Part shown: positions 8,406 to 18,300 of the stretch, in pieces
Numbering within the stretch: position 1 is the stretch's first letter
Layout: each line of letters starts with the position of its first letter
Assembly (NCBI RefSeq): GCF_006716445.1
Contig: NZ_VFPA01000005.1
Coordinates: forward strand, 434,001 to 498,000
DNA from: Pseudonocardia kunmingensis
GTDB taxonomy: Bacteria > Actinomycetota > Actinomycetes > Mycobacteriales > Pseudonocardiaceae
DNA length: 64,000 bases
Direction of reading: 5' to 3'
Notes under the pieces: generated by a model
The model's database searches: none
The model's input: only the letters and a program-made list of their open reading frames with translations
What the model was told of the DNA's origin: nothing
Program-made: the position numbers and the translations under genes

Positions 8406-9406
8406 CCGCGGCCGAGCGGGAACGGGTGGCCGGGATGGTGTTCGGCTTCTTCCCCGCCCAGGTCGTGCAGACCCTGGCCCGGCTCGGCGTGCCGGACGCG
8501 CTCGCCGCGGGCCCGCTCGGGCTCGACGCGCTCGCCGACCGCACCGGGGCCCGGCCCGGGCCGCTCGGACGCCTCCTGCGGGCGGCCGCCGGGCTCGACC
8601 TCGTCACGGGCACCGCGGACGGGTTCGAGCTCACCGCGGGCGGTCAGCTGCTGCGCACCGGGCTCCCGGGCTCGATCGGCAACCTCGCGCAGCTGTTCTG
8701 CGGCGACGCGGTGTGGCGGGCGTGGGGCGAGCTGGAGTGGAGCGTCCGCACCGGGGAGCCGTCGTTCGAGAAGCTCACCGGCCACTCGTCGTTCGCCCAC
8801 TTCGCCGCCGACCCCGCGCTGAACGCGGTCTTCACCGAGGCGATGGCCGAGGGCACGCGGCGGGCGGCGCCGGGGATCGTGGCCGCCTGCGACCTCACCG
8901 GGGTCGGCACGCTCGCCGACGTCGGCGGGGGCAACGGCACGCTGCTCGCCGCGTTCCTCGACGCGCACCCGGACCTGCGCGGGATCCTGTTCGACACGCC
9001 GTCCGGGGCGAGCGACCTGGTCGTCGGCGAGCGCTGCGAGGTCGTGACCGGCGACTTCTTCGCCGACGTGCCCGAAGCGGACGCCTACGTCGTCAAGAGC
9101 GTGATCCACGACTGGGACGACGAGCGCAGCGTCGCCATCCTCTCCCGCATCCGGGAGGCGGCGCCCGCGCACGCGGCGGTGTTCGTCGTGGAGCCGGTGC
9201 TCGTGGACGAGCCCGCGGCCCTCGGCGCGCAACGCACGCTGCTGATGAGCGACCTGAACATGCTCGTCTGCACCGGTGGGCGGGAGCGCACGGAGGCGGA
9301 GTTCGCGGCGCTGCTCGAGGCGGCCGGGCTGCGGCTCACCGCGGTCACGCCCACGGAGGCGTCGGGCTACTCGGTGCTGCGAGCGGTGCGGCGAGCGGTG
9401 CCGTGA
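8402..9406 (+). CDS. SAM-dependent O-methyltransferase-like protein
   Basis: A 334-residue two-domain methyltransferase. Residues 1-90 form a winged-helix dimerisation domain (LARLGVPDALAAGPLGLDALADRTG). The catalytic domain has the SAM-binding glycine motif LADVGGGNGTLL, a VVKSVIHDWDDE segment with the conserved Asp-Trp of plant/actinobacterial O-methyltransferases, and a C-terminal SGYSVLRA strand. Family members methylate hydroxyl groups of small aromatic molecules. It is coupled by GTGA overlaps to the VOC gene before it and the YjbR gene after it, so the three form one operon. Confidence 0.88.
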   Translation: MTAAERERVAGMVFGFFPAQVVQTLARLGVPDALAAGPLGLDALADRTGARPGPLGRLLRAAAGLDLVTGTADGFELTAGGQLLRTGLPGSIGNLAQLFCGDAVWRAWGELEWSVRTGEPSFEKLTGHSSFAHFAADPALNAVFTEAMAEGTRRAAPGIVAACDLTGVGTLADVGGGNGTLLAAFLDAHPDLRGILFDTPSGASDLVVGERCEVVTGDFFADVPEADAYVVKSVIHDWDDERSVAILSRIREAAPAHAAVFVVEPVLVDEPAALGAQRTLLMSDLNMLVCTGGRERTEAEFAALLEAAGLRLTAVTPTEASGYSVLRAVRRAVP

Positions 9407-9762
9407 CCGCGCCGCTGGAGCGGCTGCGGGAGCTGTGCACCGCGCTGCCGGAGGTCACCGAGAAGCTCAGCCACGGCGAGCCGACGTGGTTCGTGCGCAA
9501 GAGCTTCGTGATGTTCGCCGACCACCACCACGACGACCGGCTCGCGTTCTGGTGCGCGGCACCGCCCGGCGTGCAGGAGGAGCTCGTGGCGGCCGACCCC
9601 GACCGGTTCTTCCGGCCGCCCTACGTCGGGGGGCGCGGGTGGCTCGGGGTGTACCTCGACGTGGCGGGCGTCGACTGGGACGAGATCGCGGAGATCGTCA
9701 CCGACGCCTACCGGGAGGTGGCCCCGGCGCGGCTGGTGTCCCGGCTGCGCGACGGGGCGTGA
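9403..9762 (+). CDS. MmcQ/YjbR family protein
   Basis: A 119-residue protein of the MmcQ/YjbR fold: LRELCTALPEVTEKLSHGEPTWFVR at the start, LAFWCAAPPGVQEEL in the middle, and RGWLGVYLDVAGVDWDEIAEIV at the end. These are small DNA-binding-like or CyaY-like proteins of unknown role. The GTG overlaps the stop of the methyltransferase gene. Nothing unusual in length. Confidence 0.85.
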   Translation: MTAPLERLRELCTALPEVTEKLSHGEPTWFVRKSFVMFADHHHDDRLAFWCAAPPGVQEELVAADPDRFFRPPYVGGRGWLGVYLDVAGVDWDEIAEIVTDAYREVAPARLVSRLRDGA

Positions 9763-9834
9763 TTACGCTCGTCGGCGTGCTGCAGATCAGGGAGGCCGAG
9801 GAATCGGACCGGCCCCTGCGCGTGGGGTACCGGC

Positions 9835-10596
9835 GTGTCTGAGCTCCCGCTGCTCGACCTGCCGGGCGGGCGCGTCGAGTACGAGGACCTGCCGGGCGAA
9901 CCCGGCCGCGCTCCGCTGCTGCTGCTGCACGAGGGGCTCGGCTCGGTCCGGCTGTGGCGCGGCTTCCACCACCGGCTCGCCGCGGCCACCGGACGGCGCG
10001 CCGTCGCCTTCTCCCGCCACGGGCACGGCACCTCGGACCCGCCGCGGGGGAAGCGGACCCCGCGGTACATGCACGACGAGGCCGCGGGCGTCGTGCCGGC
10101 GCTGTGCGCGGCGCTCGGTCTGGAGCGCCCCGTGCTCGTCGGGCACAGCGACGGCGGGTCGATCGCCCTGCTGCACGCCGCGGCCGCCCCGGTGCGCGGG
10201 GTCGTGGTGCTCGCGCCGCACGTGTTCGTCGAGGAGGTCGGGCTGCGCGGGATCGAGCAGGCCCGCCGCGCTTACACCGAGGGCGACCTGCGCGCCCGGA
10301 TGGCCCGTCACCACCGCGATCCGGACGTCACCTTCTGGAACTGGAACGACGGCTGGCTCGACGACGCCTTCCGCGACTGGGACATCCGCCCCGAGCTGAA
10401 CGGGATCACCGCCCCGGTGCTGGGGGTGCAGGGCACCGACGACCCGTACGGGACGGTCGTGCACGTCGAGGCCGTGCGGGAGCGCGCCGCCGGGCCGGTG
10501 ACGCTGGAGGTGCTCGACTGCGGGCACGCCCCGCACCTGGAGCGCCCCGACGCGGTGGACGCGGCGGTCACGGCGTTCCTGCGCCCGCTGGGGTAG
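9835..10596 (+). CDS. Alpha/beta hydrolase
   Basis: A 253-residue serine hydrolase. The nucleophile elbow is GHSDGG with Ser105; the oxyanion strand LLLLHEGLGSVRLW lies before it and the catalytic His is in LDCGHAPHLERPD near the C-terminus. The HEGLGS motif is typical of the 2-hydroxy-6-oxo-diene hydrolase / lipase-like group, but the substrate is not predictable. GTG start; the 72-bp gap after the YjbR gene leaves room for its own promoter or read-through. Confidence 0.9.
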   Translation: MSELPLLDLPGGRVEYEDLPGEPGRAPLLLLHEGLGSVRLWRGFHHRLAAATGRRAVAFSRHGHGTSDPPRGKRTPRYMHDEAAGVVPALCAALGLERPVLVGHSDGGSIALLHAAAAPVRGVVVLAPHVFVEEVGLRGIEQARRAYTEGDLRARMARHHRDPDVTFWNWNDGWLDDAFRDWDIRPELNGITAPVLGVQGTDDPYGTVVHVEAVRERAAGPVTLEVLDCGHAPHLERPDAVDAAVTAFLRPLG

Positions 10597-10608
10597 CCGG
10601 CCGTCCGG

Positions 10609-11490
10609 TCACGCGGCCCCGGCCAGGTCGAGTGCCCGGGCGACCGTGCCCGGGTGCGGCGCGAGCAGCGGCAGCCGCACCTCCGGCGAGGAGATCCGCC
10701 CCTGCGCGTGCAGCACCGCCTTGAGCACGCCCGGGTTCGGCTCGGCGAACAGGGCCGCGGCCAGTGGCGTGAGCGGGGCGGCGAGGCGGCGGCCCGCGTC
10801 GGCGTCGCCGGCGCGCCACGCCGCCGCCATCGCTACCCAGCGTCGGGTGCACAGGTGCGCCGACGCCAGCACCCCGCCCGCGGCGCCGAGGGCCAGCAGT
10901 GGCGCCGCCACGACGTCGTCCCCGGCGAGCACGGCGAACCCCGGCGGCGGGTCGGCGAGCAGCGCCGCGGTGTCGGCGTCCAGGGCCTGCACGGCGTGCT
11001 TCACGCCGACGACGCCGGGCAGCGCGGCCAGCTCCCGCAGCGCCGCGACGCCGAGCGGGCGTCCGCTGCGGTGCGGCACGTGGTAGACGACCAGCGGCAC
11101 CGGGCTGTGCGCCGCCAGCTCGGCGAGGTGGCGCACCACGCCCGCCTCGGTGGGCCGCACGAACGCCGGCACGGGCACGAGCGCCGCGGCCACCTCGGGT
11201 CGGGCCGCGAGCTCGGCCAGCGCCGCGACGCTGCGGCGGGTGGCGCTGGTACCGGCACCCACGACGAGGCTCGCGCCGGTGTCCCGGCACACCGCGGCGC
11301 AGACGTCGAGCACGGTGCGGCGCTCGGCGTCCTCGAGGGCGGTGGGCTCGCCGGTGGTGCCCAGCGCCACCAGGCCCGCCGCGCCCTCGGCGAGCACGTC
11401 GCGGGCCAGCCGGTCCAGCGCGGCACCGTCCACCGCCCCGGCGGGCGTGAACGGCGTGATCAGGGGGACGTGCACACCGGCGAGATCCAT
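10609..11490 (-). CDS. Dihydrodipicolinate synthase/N-acetylneuraminate lyase family protein
   Basis: A 293-residue TIM-barrel aldolase. Visible family motifs are GTTGE (44-48), VVYHVP with Tyr136 and the Schiff-base Lys164 in GVVGVKHAV. The true DapA segment with the second catalytic Tyr is replaced by VPAFVRPT, so it is more likely a lyase for another 2-oxo acid than the lysine-pathway enzyme. It is divergent from a LysR gene, 70 bp away, the usual layout of a target and its regulator. Confidence 0.88.
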   Translation of the reverse strand: MDLAGVHVPLITPFTPAGAVDGAALDRLARDVLAEGAAGLVALGTTGEPTALEDAERRTVLDVCAAVCRDTGASLVVGAGTSATRRSVAALAELAARPEVAAALVPVPAFVRPTEAGVVRHLAELAAHSPVPLVVYHVPHRSGRPLGVAALRELAALPGVVGVKHAVQALDADTAALLADPPPGFAVLAGDDVVAAPLLALGAAGGVLASAHLCTRRWVAMAAAWRAGDADAGRRLAAPLTPLAAALFAEPNPGVLKAVLHAQGRISSPEVRLPLLAPHPGTVARALDLAGAA

Positions 11491-11560
11491 GCGCCGAGAC
11501 TGCGACCCGACGACCGTCAGGTCCAGTTCACGTTCCTGGCGCTGAGCCTAAGCTGAGCTG

Positions 11561-12508
11561 ATGCTCGACGTCCGCCGCCTGCGCCTGCTGCGCGAGCTCT
11601 CCCACCGGGGGACGATCGCCGCCGTCGCCGAGGCGCTCGCCTACACGCCCTCCGCCGTCTCCCAGCAGCTCAGCGCGCTGGAACGGGAGGCCGGGACGGC
11701 GCTGCTCACCCGCGGAGGGCGCCGGGTGACCCTGACCCCGGCCGCGCTCACGCTCGTCGCCCACTCCGAATCCGTGCTCGCACAGCTGGAACGCGCCGAG
11801 GCCGACCTCGCCGCCTGCCGCGGCGGCCCGGCCGGGCCGCTGCGGATCGGCACGTTCCCCTCGGCCGCCCGCACCGTCGTCCCCGCGGCGCTCGCCGCGC
11901 TCGCCGCGGCGCACCCGGACCTCGAACCCCGGCTGCACGAGCTCGACCCGGCCGCCGTCGCCGCGGCACTGCGGGCCGGGGAGGTCGACGTCGCCCTCGT
12001 GCACGACTACGACTTCGTGCCCGCGCCGCCGGATCCGGGCGTCGGGACGACCCCCCTGTTCGACGAGGCGATGTTCCTCGCGGCCCCGCACGCGCTCGCC
12101 CCGCAGCCGGACGAGCCGGACCCGCTGCGCCGCTGGCACGCGGCGCCGTGGATCGTCGCGCCGCCGGCCACCCGCTGCGGTGCGATGGCGGTCCGGGCGT
12201 GCGAGGCCGCCGGGTTCTCGCCGCGGGTGCGGCACGTCGTGGACGACTTCCCGGCGGTACTGGCGCTCGTCGGGATCGGCGGCGGCGTCGCGCTGGTCCC
12301 GGAGCTCGGCGTCGCCACCGCGGACGCGGCGGTCGCGCTCACGCCCGTGCCGATGCACCGCCGCACCCTGGCCGCCTTCCGCGCCGGCGCGGGCGCCGAC
12401 CCGGCGATCGCCGCGTTCGTCGACGCGGTGCGGGCGGCCGCCCCGCGCGGCACGACGCGGCGCCCCGTCACCGGGTCGCCGCCCACCCCGCCCACCGGTT
12501 CGGCGTGA
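11561..12508 (+). CDS. LysR-family transcriptional regulator
   Basis: A 315-residue regulator. The N-terminal winged HTH covers residues ~3-60 (RRLRLLRELSHRGTIAAVAEAL, SAVSQQLSALEREAG). A two-lobed effector domain follows (PLRIGTFPSAARTVVPAAL...; VALVPELGVA). The ATG is 6 nt after TAAGCT (11549-11554), suggesting a leaderless message. Its probable target is the divergent DapA-family gene. The last 41 bp overlap the convergent PPOX gene. Confidence 0.92.
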   Translation: MLDVRRLRLLRELSHRGTIAAVAEALAYTPSAVSQQLSALEREAGTALLTRGGRRVTLTPAALTLVAHSESVLAQLERAEADLAACRGGPAGPLRIGTFPSAARTVVPAALAALAAAHPDLEPRLHELDPAAVAAALRAGEVDVALVHDYDFVPAPPDPGVGTTPLFDEAMFLAAPHALAPQPDEPDPLRRWHAAPWIVAPPATRCGAMAVRACEAAGFSPRVRHVVDDFPAVLALVGIGGGVALVPELGVATADAAVALTPVPMHRRTLAAFRAGAGADPAIAAFVDAVRAAAPRGTTRRPVTGSPPTPPTGSA

Positions 12509-12893
12509 TCACCAGCACCGCGCCGGCCGGCGGTGCCGCGGCGTAGGGCGGGTACTTCGCGACCAGCGCGGCCAGTGCCCGCTCCCGCAGCGGGCCGTCG
12601 CGGTGGACCGCCGCGGTGCCGTCCACCCGCACCCACCACAGGGCCGACCAGTCGTCGGCGTAGTGGTCGGCCACGAGCCCGACCCGGGGATCGCGCTCCA
12701 CGTCGGTCAGCCGCGCGAGCCGCGTCGTGGTCTTCGGCTTCACCTCGTCGACCGCGGAGCAGATCAGCCCCTCGACCAGCGCGAACGTGATGGGCACGAG
12801 CCGGGGCGTCCCGTCGGCGCGCAGGGTGGCGAGCCGGGCGGCCGGGGCGGCGGCGAGCCGGGAGCGCTGGGCGGCGGGGTCGAGGGCGGGCAC
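12468..12893 (-). CDS. F420/FMN-dependent PPOX-class protein (TIGR03668-like)
   Basis: A 141-residue split-barrel flavin-type protein: LATLRADGTPRLVPITFALV, KPKTTTRLARLTDVERDPRVGLVADHYADDWSALWWVRVDG and KYPPYAAAPPAG. The KPKTT and DDWSALWWVR segments match the TIGR03668 F420-dependent group known from actinobacteria. It probably binds F420 or flavin; the redox substrate is unknown. The gene overlaps the LysR gene tail-to-tail by 41 bp. Confidence 0.88.
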   Translation of the reverse strand: MPALDPAAQRSRLAAAPAARLATLRADGTPRLVPITFALVEGLICSAVDEVKPKTTTRLARLTDVERDPRVGLVADHYADDWSALWWVRVDGTAAVHRDGPLRERALAALVAKYPPYAAAPPAGAVLVITPNRWAGWAATR

Positions 12894-12977
12894 GCCGGGC
12901 AGTGTCCCCCTGAGCCGGTGTCCCCGCTGCGCAGTGACCCTCCTCCGGCCGGCCGGACCTGGTTACGCTGCGGGCGC

Positions 12978-13706
12978 ATGGCCCCTCCCCCCGCCGTGGC
13001 GATCGCCCCCGGCGTCTTCCGCATCCCCACCGTCGGTTCCGCGGCGACGAACTCCTTCGCCCTGCTCGACGACGACGGCTCGGTCACGCTGGTCGACACC
13101 GGCGTGCGGAGCGCGCCGCCCAAGATCGTCGCAGGGTTGGCGGCCCTCGGGAAGCACCCCTCCGACGTGCAGCGGATCGTGCTCACCCACGCCCACCCCG
13201 ACCACGCGGGCGGCGCGGCGGACATGGCGGCCCGCACCGGCGCCCCGGTCGCCGTGCACGAGGGCGACGCCGGGTTCGCCGAGGCGGGCACCTCACCGCC
13301 GAACGACACCTCCACCGCCACCGGGCGGCTGTTCGCGCGGCTGCCCGGGGGCGGCTTCCCGCCGGTGCCGGTGGGCGAGCGGCTCACCGACGGGCAGGTG
13401 CTCGACGTCGCGGGCGGGCTGCGGGTGGTGGCCACCCCCGGTCACTCCCCCGGCCACGTCTCGCTGCTGCACGAGCCCTCCCGCACGCTGATCACCGGGG
13501 ACGCGATCTTCAACGTGCTCGGCGTGCGCTACTCGCCCCGCATGCTGTGCTCGGACTTCCGGCTGTGCCGCCGCACCGCGCACGTCCTCGGGGAGCTGGA
13601 GTACGAGCGCGCCGGCTTCACCCACGGACCCGAGATCGTCGACGGCGCGCGCGAGAGCGTGCGGCGCTTCCTCGCCAAGGCCGTCACCCGGCACACTCCC
13701 GAGTAG
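12978..13706 (+). CDS. MBL-fold metallo-hydrolase
   Basis: A 242-residue metallo-beta-lactamase-fold hydrolase. The metal site HAHPDH is at 71-76, followed by a third ligand His in TPGHSPGH and an Asp in LITGDAIFN. This is a binuclear zinc or iron hydrolase of the glyoxalase-II/lactonase kind. The ATG lies 8 nt after TACGCT (12964-12969), a leaderless pattern. A GNAT gene follows after 4 bp and is probably co-transcribed. Confidence 0.9.
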   Translation: MAPPPAVAIAPGVFRIPTVGSAATNSFALLDDDGSVTLVDTGVRSAPPKIVAGLAALGKHPSDVQRIVLTHAHPDHAGGAADMAARTGAPVAVHEGDAGFAEAGTSPPNDTSTATGRLFARLPGGGFPPVPVGERLTDGQVLDVAGGLRVVATPGHSPGHVSLLHEPSRTLITGDAIFNVLGVRYSPRMLCSDFRLCRRTAHVLGELEYERAGFTHGPEIVDGARESVRRFLAKAVTRHTPE

Positions 13707-13710
13707 TCCC

Positions 13711-14244
13711 GTGCGCGAGCCGGAGATCGAGACGGCGGCGCCGGGGTCGCCTGCGGGCGCGGCGGTCCTGCGCGCCTACATGACCGACATCGTCGGCCGG
13801 TACCAGGGACGGCAGGCCACGACCGACGAGGTCGACGCCGCGCTGCGGGACCACCCGCCCGTCGGTCTGGCGCCGCCGGAGGGCGTGTTCCTCCTCGCCC
13901 GCGACGGCGACGACGTCGTCGGGTGCGCGGGCATGCAGGTGCTGCCCGGCGGCGTCGGCGAGGTCAGGCGCGTCTTCGTCGAACCCCGCGCGCGCGGCCG
14001 TGGGATCGGCACCCGCCTGTTGCGCGAGCTCGAACGCCACGCTGCGGTCCGCGGCGTCACGCGGCTGCGGCTCGACACCCGCCACGACCTGGTGGAGGCC
14101 CGCGCGCTGTACGCGCGGCTCGGCTACGCGGAGGTGGCGCCCTTCAACGTGGGCCCCTACGCCGAGCACTGGTTCGCGAAGGAGCTGCCGTCCGGTCAGG
14201 AGCTCGCGGGTGCCGACGTGCCCTCGAGCAGCCCGCGGATGTAG
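13711..14244 (+). CDS. GNAT-family N-acetyltransferase
   Basis: A 177-residue acyltransferase. The acetyl-CoA loop is VEPRARGRGIGTRLLRELE, preceded by strand GEVRRVF and followed by LDTRHDLVEARALYARLGY. GTG start, 4 bp after the MBL gene. Its end overlaps the convergent mannonate dehydratase gene by 49 bp. Substrate unknown. Confidence 0.88.
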   Translation: MREPEIETAAPGSPAGAAVLRAYMTDIVGRYQGRQATTDEVDAALRDHPPVGLAPPEGVFLLARDGDDVVGCAGMQVLPGGVGEVRRVFVEPRARGRGIGTRLLRELERHAAVRGVTRLRLDTRHDLVEARALYARLGYAEVAPFNVGPYAEHWFAKELPSGQELAGADVPSSSPRM

Positions 14245-15185
14245 CCCACGGCGTAGAGGCGGCCCAGCACGCCGTACCCGGCCTGCGCGCCGACCTCGCC
14301 GTGCAGCGTGGGCACGTGGTCGGAGCGCATGACGCCCTCGAAGCCGATGCCGCGGTAGGCCTCGATGCACGCGCGCATGTCCGTGGGGCCGGCGTCGTGC
14401 CAGGTCTCGACGAAGGAGTCGACCGTGCCCTCCACGTCCCGGAAGTGCACGAAGTGGATGCGCCCGTCGGCGCCGATCTCCCGGATGGTGGCGGGCACGT
14501 CGTCGGCCATGAGCCGGAAGTTGCCCTGGCAGAACGTGACGCCGTTCATCGGGCTGTCGGAGGTTGCCAGCAGCCGGCGGAACCCGGCGACGCTCGACAT
14601 GATCCGCCCGATCCCGCCCAGCGGCGAGATCGGCGGGTCGTCGGGGTGCATGGCCAGCCGCACGCCCGCCTCCTCGGCGACCGGCAGCACGCGGGCCAGG
14701 AAGTACTCGAGGTTCTCCCAGAGCTGCTCCTCCGAGATCCCGCCCAGCGCGGGCGGCGGGCCGGCCTCGAACACCTTCCGGTCGAAGCCGGTGACGGTCG
14801 AGCCGCCGCGCGCCGGGACCGCGGTGCTCGTGCGCACCCAGTTGCGGTCGGTCATCCACTCGTAGCACCAGACCGGGATGCCGAGCCTGCCCATGTTGCG
14901 CAGGAGCGTGCAGACGGTCTCGATCTCCTCGTCGCGGCCGGGCAGCCCGCGCTTGGCGAGGTTGAACGGCGGCCGCCACTCGATCACGCCGAGGTCGAAG
15001 CCGTTGCGCTCGTAGAGGTCCTTCGTGCGGACCATGGGCAGCCAGTCCCACGGCGCGTCCTCACCGGGCTTCGGTCGCGGGTCGCCGGGCAGCGTGCCCA
15101 CCGCGTCGGTGACGCCGGCCTGCCGCATCAGCGGCCAGAGGCTCCCGTCGGCCCGGTCGGCCGGCAACATCTCCGCGATCCTCAT
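14196..15185 (-). CDS. uxuA: Mannonate dehydratase
   Basis: A 329-residue enzyme of the UxuA family that dehydrates D-mannonate to 2-keto-3-deoxygluconate in hexuronate breakdown. Typical motifs are PVWCYEWMTDRNWV, RLAMHPDDPPISPLGGIGRIMSS, FCQGNFRLM, IHFVHFRDVEGT and MRSDHVPT; the His, Cys and Asp in these bind the metal. It is shorter than the E. coli enzyme (394 residues), as are many actinobacterial forms. The ATG is preceded by GGGGGGATCG and a strong inverted repeat at 15200-15216, so it is probably under local repression. No other uronate genes are adjacent. Confidence 0.88.
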   Translation of the reverse strand: MRIAEMLPADRADGSLWPLMRQAGVTDAVGTLPGDPRPKPGEDAPWDWLPMVRTKDLYERNGFDLGVIEWRPPFNLAKRGLPGRDEEIETVCTLLRNMGRLGIPVWCYEWMTDRNWVRTSTAVPARGGSTVTGFDRKVFEAGPPPALGGISEEQLWENLEYFLARVLPVAEEAGVRLAMHPDDPPISPLGGIGRIMSSVAGFRRLLATSDSPMNGVTFCQGNFRLMADDVPATIREIGADGRIHFVHFRDVEGTVDSFVETWHDAGPTDMRACIEAYRGIGFEGVMRSDHVPTLHGEVGAQAGYGVLGRLYAVGYIRGLLEGTSAPASS

Positions 15186-15199
15186 CGATCCCCCCAAGC

Positions 15200-15216
15200 G
15201 TTCCGCTGAGCAGAAC
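15200..15216. promoter_or_regulatory. Candidate operator of mannonate dehydratase
   Basis: GTTCCGCTGAGCAGAAC is a 17-bp inverted repeat of the form GTTC-n-GCT-n-AGC-n-GAAC, centred about 23 bp upstream of the uxuA start. Its symmetry and position suit a repressor of the IclR or a similar family that responds to a sugar acid. No such regulator gene is adjacent. Confidence 0.55.
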
Positions 15217-15345
15217 AGGTTCCCGCACCACCGAACAGCCCGACGGTACCGCGCTCCCAGGTGTCCGGTCCGCGAGGCCGACCGTTCGTACCGGCGGATC
15301 CGGTCGTCACGCGGGGGTGTCGGGGCGCCTCCGTAGCCTTGTCCC

Positions 15346-18300
15346 GTGCTCGCCGTCCACGCGCTCTGGTCCCCCGGCCGCGGGGTGCTGCTGTGGGCGG
15401 AGGACGGTGAGCGGCCCGCCACGTCGTCGGTGCGCTCGCTGCGCACCGCGCGGCCGCACCCGTTCGCGGCGCCGGCCTCCGTGCTCGCCGCGTTGCACCC
15501 GGGCAAGGCCACCACCGCCACGCTGCTGCTGCCCTCGCGGCCCGGCGGTCCGCTCGCCTCGCCCGAGCTGGTGCGCAGCGCGCGTCGCGGGGCCGCCCCG
15601 CGCGGCGGCCCGGTGCTGCGGGCGTGGACGGTGCCCGCGCTCGCCGTCGACGTCGCCGAGCTGGACGACCTCGCCGACGAGGCGCGCTACGGCTCCTCGG
15701 TGGCGCACCTGCGCGCGGTCGCGGCACTGGCCGCCGACCTGGCCTCGCGCGGCCGGGTGCTGCCCACGCTGGCGCGCACCGGGTCGCACGCGGTGGCCCG
15801 GTGGCGCCCGGTCGTGCAGGGCCTCGACGTCGTCACCCTCGACGCGCTGGTCGAGGCGCTCCCCCCGGTCGGTCGCGCCGAGGCGGGCGGCCCGGCCCGC
15901 GGGCCGCAACGCGGGGCCGACGCCGGAGAGCTCGTCCTCGACGCGCTGGCCGCCCTCACCGACGCCGCCGTGCGCGACCGCCTGGCCCGCGCGCCCGAGC
16001 CGGTCACCGTGCTGCCGCCGCGGTCGGGCCGCGCGCCGCGGCGGCTGCCCGCCGCCGAGGCGTGGCTGGCCGCCCTGCTCACGCCCGACGGCCGCGTCGG
16101 GGGTGAACGGGGCGTGCCCCCCGCCGAGCTCTCCGCCCTCGCCGACGCCGTCGCGGCGTGGGACGCGTTCGGCGCCACCACCGCCGGCGAGGGCCGGGCC
16201 TGCTTCCGACTCTCGGAGATCAGCACCCTGCACGACCCGGCCGACCCCGGCGCCGACCCGCTGGACCAGACCGGCGACGGCACCCGCTGGGTGCTGGAGT
16301 TCCTGCTGCAGTCCACGGCGGACCCGAGCCTGCTCGTCGGGGCCGAGCAGGTGTGGTCGGGCGGCGCCGAGCGCCTGTTCGCCGATCCGCAGGAGCTGCT
16401 GCTCGCCGAGCTGGGCCGCGCCGCCCGGGTGCACCCGGCGCTCGGCCGGGCGCTGCGGCAGGCCCGCCCCGACCGGCTCGACCTCACCGTCGACGACGCC
16501 CACGACTTCCTCACCACCCGCGCGCCGCTGCTCGTCGAGGCCGGGTTCGGGGTCCTGCTTCCCAGCGGCTGGGACGGCGCGCGCCGCGTCGGGCTCACGT
16601 TGAGCGCCCGCAGCACCCCGGCCGAGCGCGTGCTCACCCGCAGCGGGCTGGGCCGCGAGCAGCTGGCGGAGTTCCGGTGGTCGATCGCCGTCGGCGACGA
16701 CGAGCTGTCCGAGGAGGAGATCAGCGACCTCGTCGCCACCAAGGCACCGCTGGTGCGGCTGCGCGGGCGGTGGGTCAGCGTCGACGCCGAGCGGCTGCGC
16801 AAGGGCCTGGAGTTCCTGCGCCGGGCCCGCCGCCGCCGCGACGCCGGTGCGCCCACGGCGGCCGAGGTGCTCGCGCTGGCACAGCGCCACCCCGACGACC
16901 GGGGCCTCGACGACGCGGGCGAGGAGCTCCCGCTCCCCGTCACCGCGGTCCGGGCCGACGGCTGGATCGGCGCGCTGCTGGACGGTTCCGCGGAGCGCAC
17001 GATCACGCCGGTCGCACCGCCACCCGGGTTCCGGGCGCAGCTGCGCCCCTACCAGGAGCGTGGGGTCGCGTGGCTGGCGTTCCTGTCCGAGCTGGGGCTC
17101 GGCGCGTGCCTCGCCGACGACATGGGGCTGGGCAAGACCGTGCAGATGCTGGCGCTGGAGGCGCACGAGCGGGCGCAGGACGAGCGGGGCCCCACCTTGC
17201 TCGTGTGCCCGATGTCGCTGGTCGGCACCTGGCAGCGGGAGGCGGCGCGGTTCGCCCCCGACTTGGCGGTGCTCGCCCACCACGGGTCCGCCCGGCTGCA
17301 CGGGGAGGCGCTGGCGGCCGCGGTGGCGGAGGCCGACCTCGTGGTCACCACCTACGCCACCGCCGCCCGCGACGGCGACGAGCTGGCCGCCGTCGCGTGG
17401 CGGCGGCTCGTGCTCGACGAGGCGCAGGCGGTGAAGAACAGCAGGGCGTCGCACGCGCGGGCCGTGCGCCGCTTCGACGCCGAGCACCGCGTGGCGCTCA
17501 CCGGCACCCCGGTGGAGAACCGGCTCTCCGAGCTGTGGTCGATCATGGATGTGCTCAACCCCGGGCTGCTCGGCACCGCCGACAGCTTCCGCCACCGCTA
17601 CGCCATCCCGGTGGAGCGCCACGGCGACACCGAGGCCGCCGGCATGCTGCGCCGGGTCACCCGGCCCTACCTGCTGCGCCGGGTGAAGACCGATCCCACG
17701 ATCATCGACGACCTGCCCGACAAGATCGAGGTCACCCAGCACTACCGGCTCACGCGCGAGCAGGCCTCGCTCTACCGCACCGTCGTCGACGACATGCTGG
17801 AGAAGATCGAGGACTCCGAGGGCATCGAGCGCCGCGGCAACGTCCTCGCGGCGATGGCGAAGCTCAAGCAGGTCTGCAACCACCCCGCCCAGCTGCTGCA
17901 CGACGGCTCCCCCGTCGGACGGCGCTCCGGCAAGATCATTCGTCTCGAGGAGATCCTCGCCGAGATCCTCGACGAGGGCGACCGCGTGCTCTGCTTCACG
18001 CAGTTCACCGAGTTCGGCCACCTGCTGGTGCCGCACCTGTCGGCGCGCTTCGACACCGACGTCGCGTTCCTGCACGGCGGCACCCCGAAGACGCGCCGCG
18101 ACGAGATGGTCACCCGGTTCCAGGCGGGCGAGGGCCCGCCGATCATGCTGCTCTCGCTGAAGGCGGGCGGCACCGGTCTCACGCTCACCGCCGCCAACCA
18201 CGTGATCCACCTCGACCGCTGGTGGAACCCGGCCGTCGAGAACCAGGCCACCGACCGCGCGTTCCGCATCGGGCAGCGGCGCAACGTGCAGGTCCGCAAG

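Noticed and set aside
10609..11490. Lysine-pathway DapA
   Set aside because: Schiff-base Lys is present but the second catalytic Tyr segment is replaced, and a LysR gene is divergent, so another substrate is more likely.
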